DNA of 64,000 bases from Flavobacterium sp. 83 (GTDB taxonomy: Bacteria; Bacteroidota; Bacteroidia; Flavobacteriales; Flavobacteriaceae): assembly GCF_000744835.1 (NCBI RefSeq), contig NZ_JQMS01000001.1, positions 868,001 to 932,000 of the forward strand. The letters are read 5' to 3'. Numbering within the stretch: position 1 is the stretch's first letter; the number at the start of each line of letters is the position of its first letter. The notes beneath the pieces are model-generated. The model was not told the DNA's origin, made no database searches, and was given only the letters and a program-made list of their open reading frames with translations. Shown here piece after piece: positions 61,995 through 64,000 of the stretch. The translations under genes were made by a program, and so were the position numbers.

Positions 61995-64000
61995 TTAAAT
62001 AACGGTATCTCCTCCTTTTCTAAAACCGATTAACTTTCGGTATTTTAATTCCGTTTCTTTCAATTCCTCTTCCATTTGTTTGTATTTACTGATGTCCTTT
62101 ATGGTTACAACAGCTGCAACAACATTATTGTCCTGATCAACTAATGGCCTGCCACTAATGAGAACCCGTCTCTTTTGCTGAGCAACAGGATTCCAAAGGA
62201 CCAAATCGATATCATTTGTTTCCTCTCCGTCCAGCGCTAGTTCCATGGGTAATTTTTGAGAAGGAAAAACCGTTTTTTCATCAGGAAAATACAGTTCAAA
62301 ATGATCTGTTAAATCAGATGATATTTTATCATCCTCTTCAATTCCAAAAATTTCATTGGCCATATAATTCGCCATTACTACTTTTTTATCGGCATTAGCG
62401 ACAATAACGCCCTCGCTAATATTCTCTAAAATTAAACGTAACTTTTCTTCATTCTCATACAATTCATCAACGGCTTTTTTACTTTCAGTAATATCTCTTA
62501 CAAAACCAATAAAAAGATATTTTTCACCCCTTTTAATAGGCGAAACACTTATAGACACAGGAAATTCAGCGCCCGCTTTATTTACAGCTTCTATCTCATA
62601 TGTTTTATTTATGATATTTCCTTCACCAGTGGTTAAAAAGTGTTCCATGCCTTTTTTATGGGATTCGCGATGCTGCGTTGGAATAATAAATTCATACAAC
62701 GGTTTCCCTATAATTTCGGTTGTTGTCCATCCAAAAACAAATTCTGCCTTTGCATTCCATCTTAAAACATTGCTTTCACTATCAATTACAATTACCGGAT
62801 CAGGAGCGCCATCAAAAATGGTTTGTATCTGTTGTTCATTATCTTTTAATTTCTGGGTGTAATTAGTTAACATTTCATCATCAAGCCTTTTTTGGGTAAT
62901 ATCTCGTAAAACTGCATATATCATTCCTTCTTTAATATCTGTTGCTACAACTGATTCCGTCCATTTATAGGAACCGTCTTTGCATAATAATGGAAAAATA
63001 ACATCTGATTCTACCTGCTCTCCTTTCAACCTTTTTTCTCTTCTTTCACTGACAATTTTCACATAATCTGGATGCAACAGATCCAAAAGTGATATTTTCT
63101 CTAAATCTTTTTGATCATAGCCTAAAATTTTAGTGAAAGCAGGGTTGATTTTTATGATTTTATTACCTTTTTCAACAAAAAAAGCATCAAATGACATCTC
63201 AAAAAAATTGTTGACTAATTTTAGCGACTCTTCATTTTTAATCTTTTCGGTTATATCCCGTGCAACTGAATACAGTATGCCTTGTTCTACATCGATAGTA
63301 CTATGCCAGTTCAGCCATTTATAGGTACCATCTTTACAGCGAACACGATCTTCAAAATTTACAACTTCATCCCCTCGTAGTAGTTTAGCTAGCACTTCAT
63401 CGGCTATATTTTTATCATCGGGATGCGTTAATTCCATAAATTTTAAGGTATTCATATCCTCTTGGGTATAACCCAATGTTTTGGTAAAAGCCGGGTTTAT
63501 TTTTATAAAATACTCCCCTTTTGCAACGACAAGTAAGTTATTGGACATATTGAAAAATTTATCGGCAACAACCAGAGAGTCTTCCGTTACTTTTTGTGCG
63601 GTAACATCCCGCGCCACAGCATATAATAAACCTGTCGAAAGTTCAGGTGAAATGGACCATACAAGCCATTTTATTGAACCGTCTTTACAAACAAATCTAT
63701 TTTTAAACTGAATCATTAAAGCACCCGTTTGCAGTTTAGCAACTTCTCTTTTTGTGATCTCTAGGTCATCCGGATATACAAAAAAAGTGTAGGGTTTATT
63801 CAACAATTCCTCTTCTGAGTAACCCAAAATCTTAATAACGGCAGGGTTAACTTTACCAAATTTTTCTTTGGTTCCAATAATCATCAAATCCGAAGACATA
63901 TTAAAAAACTTATCCGTTACTTTGAATGACTCTTCCAGTTTTTTTCTTTCAGAGATATCTGTCGAAATTCCGCCAATAGCATAAATCCTTCCGGTTGAAT
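61995..64000 (-). CDS. Multi-PAS signalling protein (N-terminus beyond window edge)
   Basis: The frame stays open from the stop at 61995 to the window end, so the true start lies to the right; the Met at 63899 is internal. The visible part (about 668 residues) starts in the tail of one PAS/PAC unit (GRIYAIGGISTDISERKKLEESF) and then shows five more PAS domains, three of them near-repeats (NPAFTKTLGYTQEDM, NPAFTKILGYDQKDL, PAVIKILGYSEEEL; each with YKWLNW/IKWLVW PAC strands). It ends KYRKLIGFRKGGDTVI with no kinase, cyclase or phosphodiesterase domain. The last PAS matches the C-terminal PAS of the protein at 53624. Confidence 0.85.
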   Translation of the reverse strand, partial: STGRIYAIGGISTDISERKKLEESFKVTDKFFNMSSDLMIIGTKEKFGKVNPAVIKILGYSEEELLNKPYTFFVYPDDLEITKREVAKLQTGALMIQFKNRFVCKDGSIKWLVWSISPELSTGLLYAVARDVTAQKVTEDSLVVADKFFNMSNNLLVVAKGEYFIKINPAFTKTLGYTQEDMNTLKFMELTHPDDKNIADEVLAKLLRGDEVVNFEDRVRCKDGTYKWLNWHSTIDVEQGILYSVARDITEKIKNEESLKLVNNFFEMSFDAFFVEKGNKIIKINPAFTKILGYDQKDLEKISLLDLLHPDYVKIVSERREKRLKGEQVESDVIFPLLCKDGSYKWTESVVATDIKEGMIYAVLRDITQKRLDDEMLTNYTQKLKDNEQQIQTIFDGAPDPVIVIDSESNVLRWNAKAEFVFGWTTTEIIGKPLYEFIIPTQHRESHKKGMEHFLTTGEGNIINKTYEIEAVNKAGAEFPVSISVSPIKRGEKYLFIGFVRDITESKKAVDELYENEEKLRLILENISEGVIVANADKKVVMANYMANEIFGIEEDDKISSDLTDHFELYFPDEKTVFPSQKLPMELALDGEETNDIDLVLWNPVAQQKRRVLISGRPLVDQDNNVVAAVVTIKDISKYKQMEEELKETELKYRKLIGFRKGGDTVI

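Noticed and set aside
63899-63901. Start codon of the last multi-PAS gene at 63899
   Set aside because: The frame remains open upstream to the window edge and encodes the end of another PAS unit, so this Met is internal.
1-64000. tRNA or rRNA genes
   Set aside because: No cloverleaf with GTTCRANNC T-arm or rRNA-like block was found on reading the gaps; small ones could be missed without a scan.

Overview
The window looks like chromosome of a Flavobacterium-type member of the Bacteroidota. Evidence: AT-rich DNA; promoters of the TAnnTTTG type rather than sigma70 boxes; almost no Shine-Dalgarno sequences; and a gene set typical of Flavobacteriaceae (DUF4270 lipoprotein, a one-domain glycogen-synthase-like protein before panC-panD, a TonB-dependent receptor with a carboxypeptidase-regulatory domain, OmpA proteins with thrombospondin-3-type repeats, CrtY lycopene cyclase, bacilliredoxin). 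I saw no rRNA, tRNA, CRISPR array or intact insertion sequence.

Layout. 1-7.6 kb: DUF4270 lipoprotein (cut by the left edge), GT5-like protein, divergent panC-panD, an esterase-fold protein without its nucleophile, radA and a type-B carboxylesterase. 7.9-16.5 kb: small conserved proteins, an AsmA-like/GT51 glycosyltransferase, aldo/keto reductase, OmpA lipoprotein, exonuclease III and a two-domain acyltransferase likely to make aminolipids. 16.5-24.7 kb: small membrane proteins, a 2-hydroxyacid dehydrogenase, NhaA, a beta-barrel, a Dabb protein, a DUF2383 protein, ProC and MgtE. 24.7-31.4 kb: rsmA-mgtE, then a probable defence insertion (Abi_2/AbiF HEPN protein with a hairpin leader RNA), DUF4286, TPR protein, serS, a DMP19 protein and a tiny basic protein.

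31.7-35.1 kb is the most unusual stretch. It is a compact three-gene minus-strand operon: a phospholipase-D-type nuclease joined to a J-domain, a protein resembling the DNA-wrapping C-terminal propeller of gyrase A, and a class III nucleotide-cyclase-like protein. I do not recognise this as a named system; it is my best candidate for something undescribed, probably defence.

35-45.8 kb is housekeeping: metG, a HAD phosphatase, a major OmpA porin, a chloramphenicol-acetyltransferase family protein, ssb, an M28 peptidase, an SDR-like protein and an EamA transporter. A decayed patch (45.8-46.5 kb) with an IS3-like end follows. 46.5-60.2 kb is rich in metal and signalling genes: TonB receptor, SCO protein, Fur-boxed feoA-feoB with its Cys-rich helper, YfiR plus a CHASE/HAMP/PAS protein, a DtxR/MntR regulator and an Nramp transporter fused to a UspA domain. 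The window closes with crtY, a bacilliredoxin and a multi-PAS protein that runs off the right edge.

Between genes lie several dispersed structured elements: four copies of an approximately 80-nt motif (possibly flavo-1-like RNA), three copies of a long hairpin built on ACCGCAAATTCGCAAATT, and other palindromes. All calls come from reading the sequence and from memory of protein families; no database search was run.
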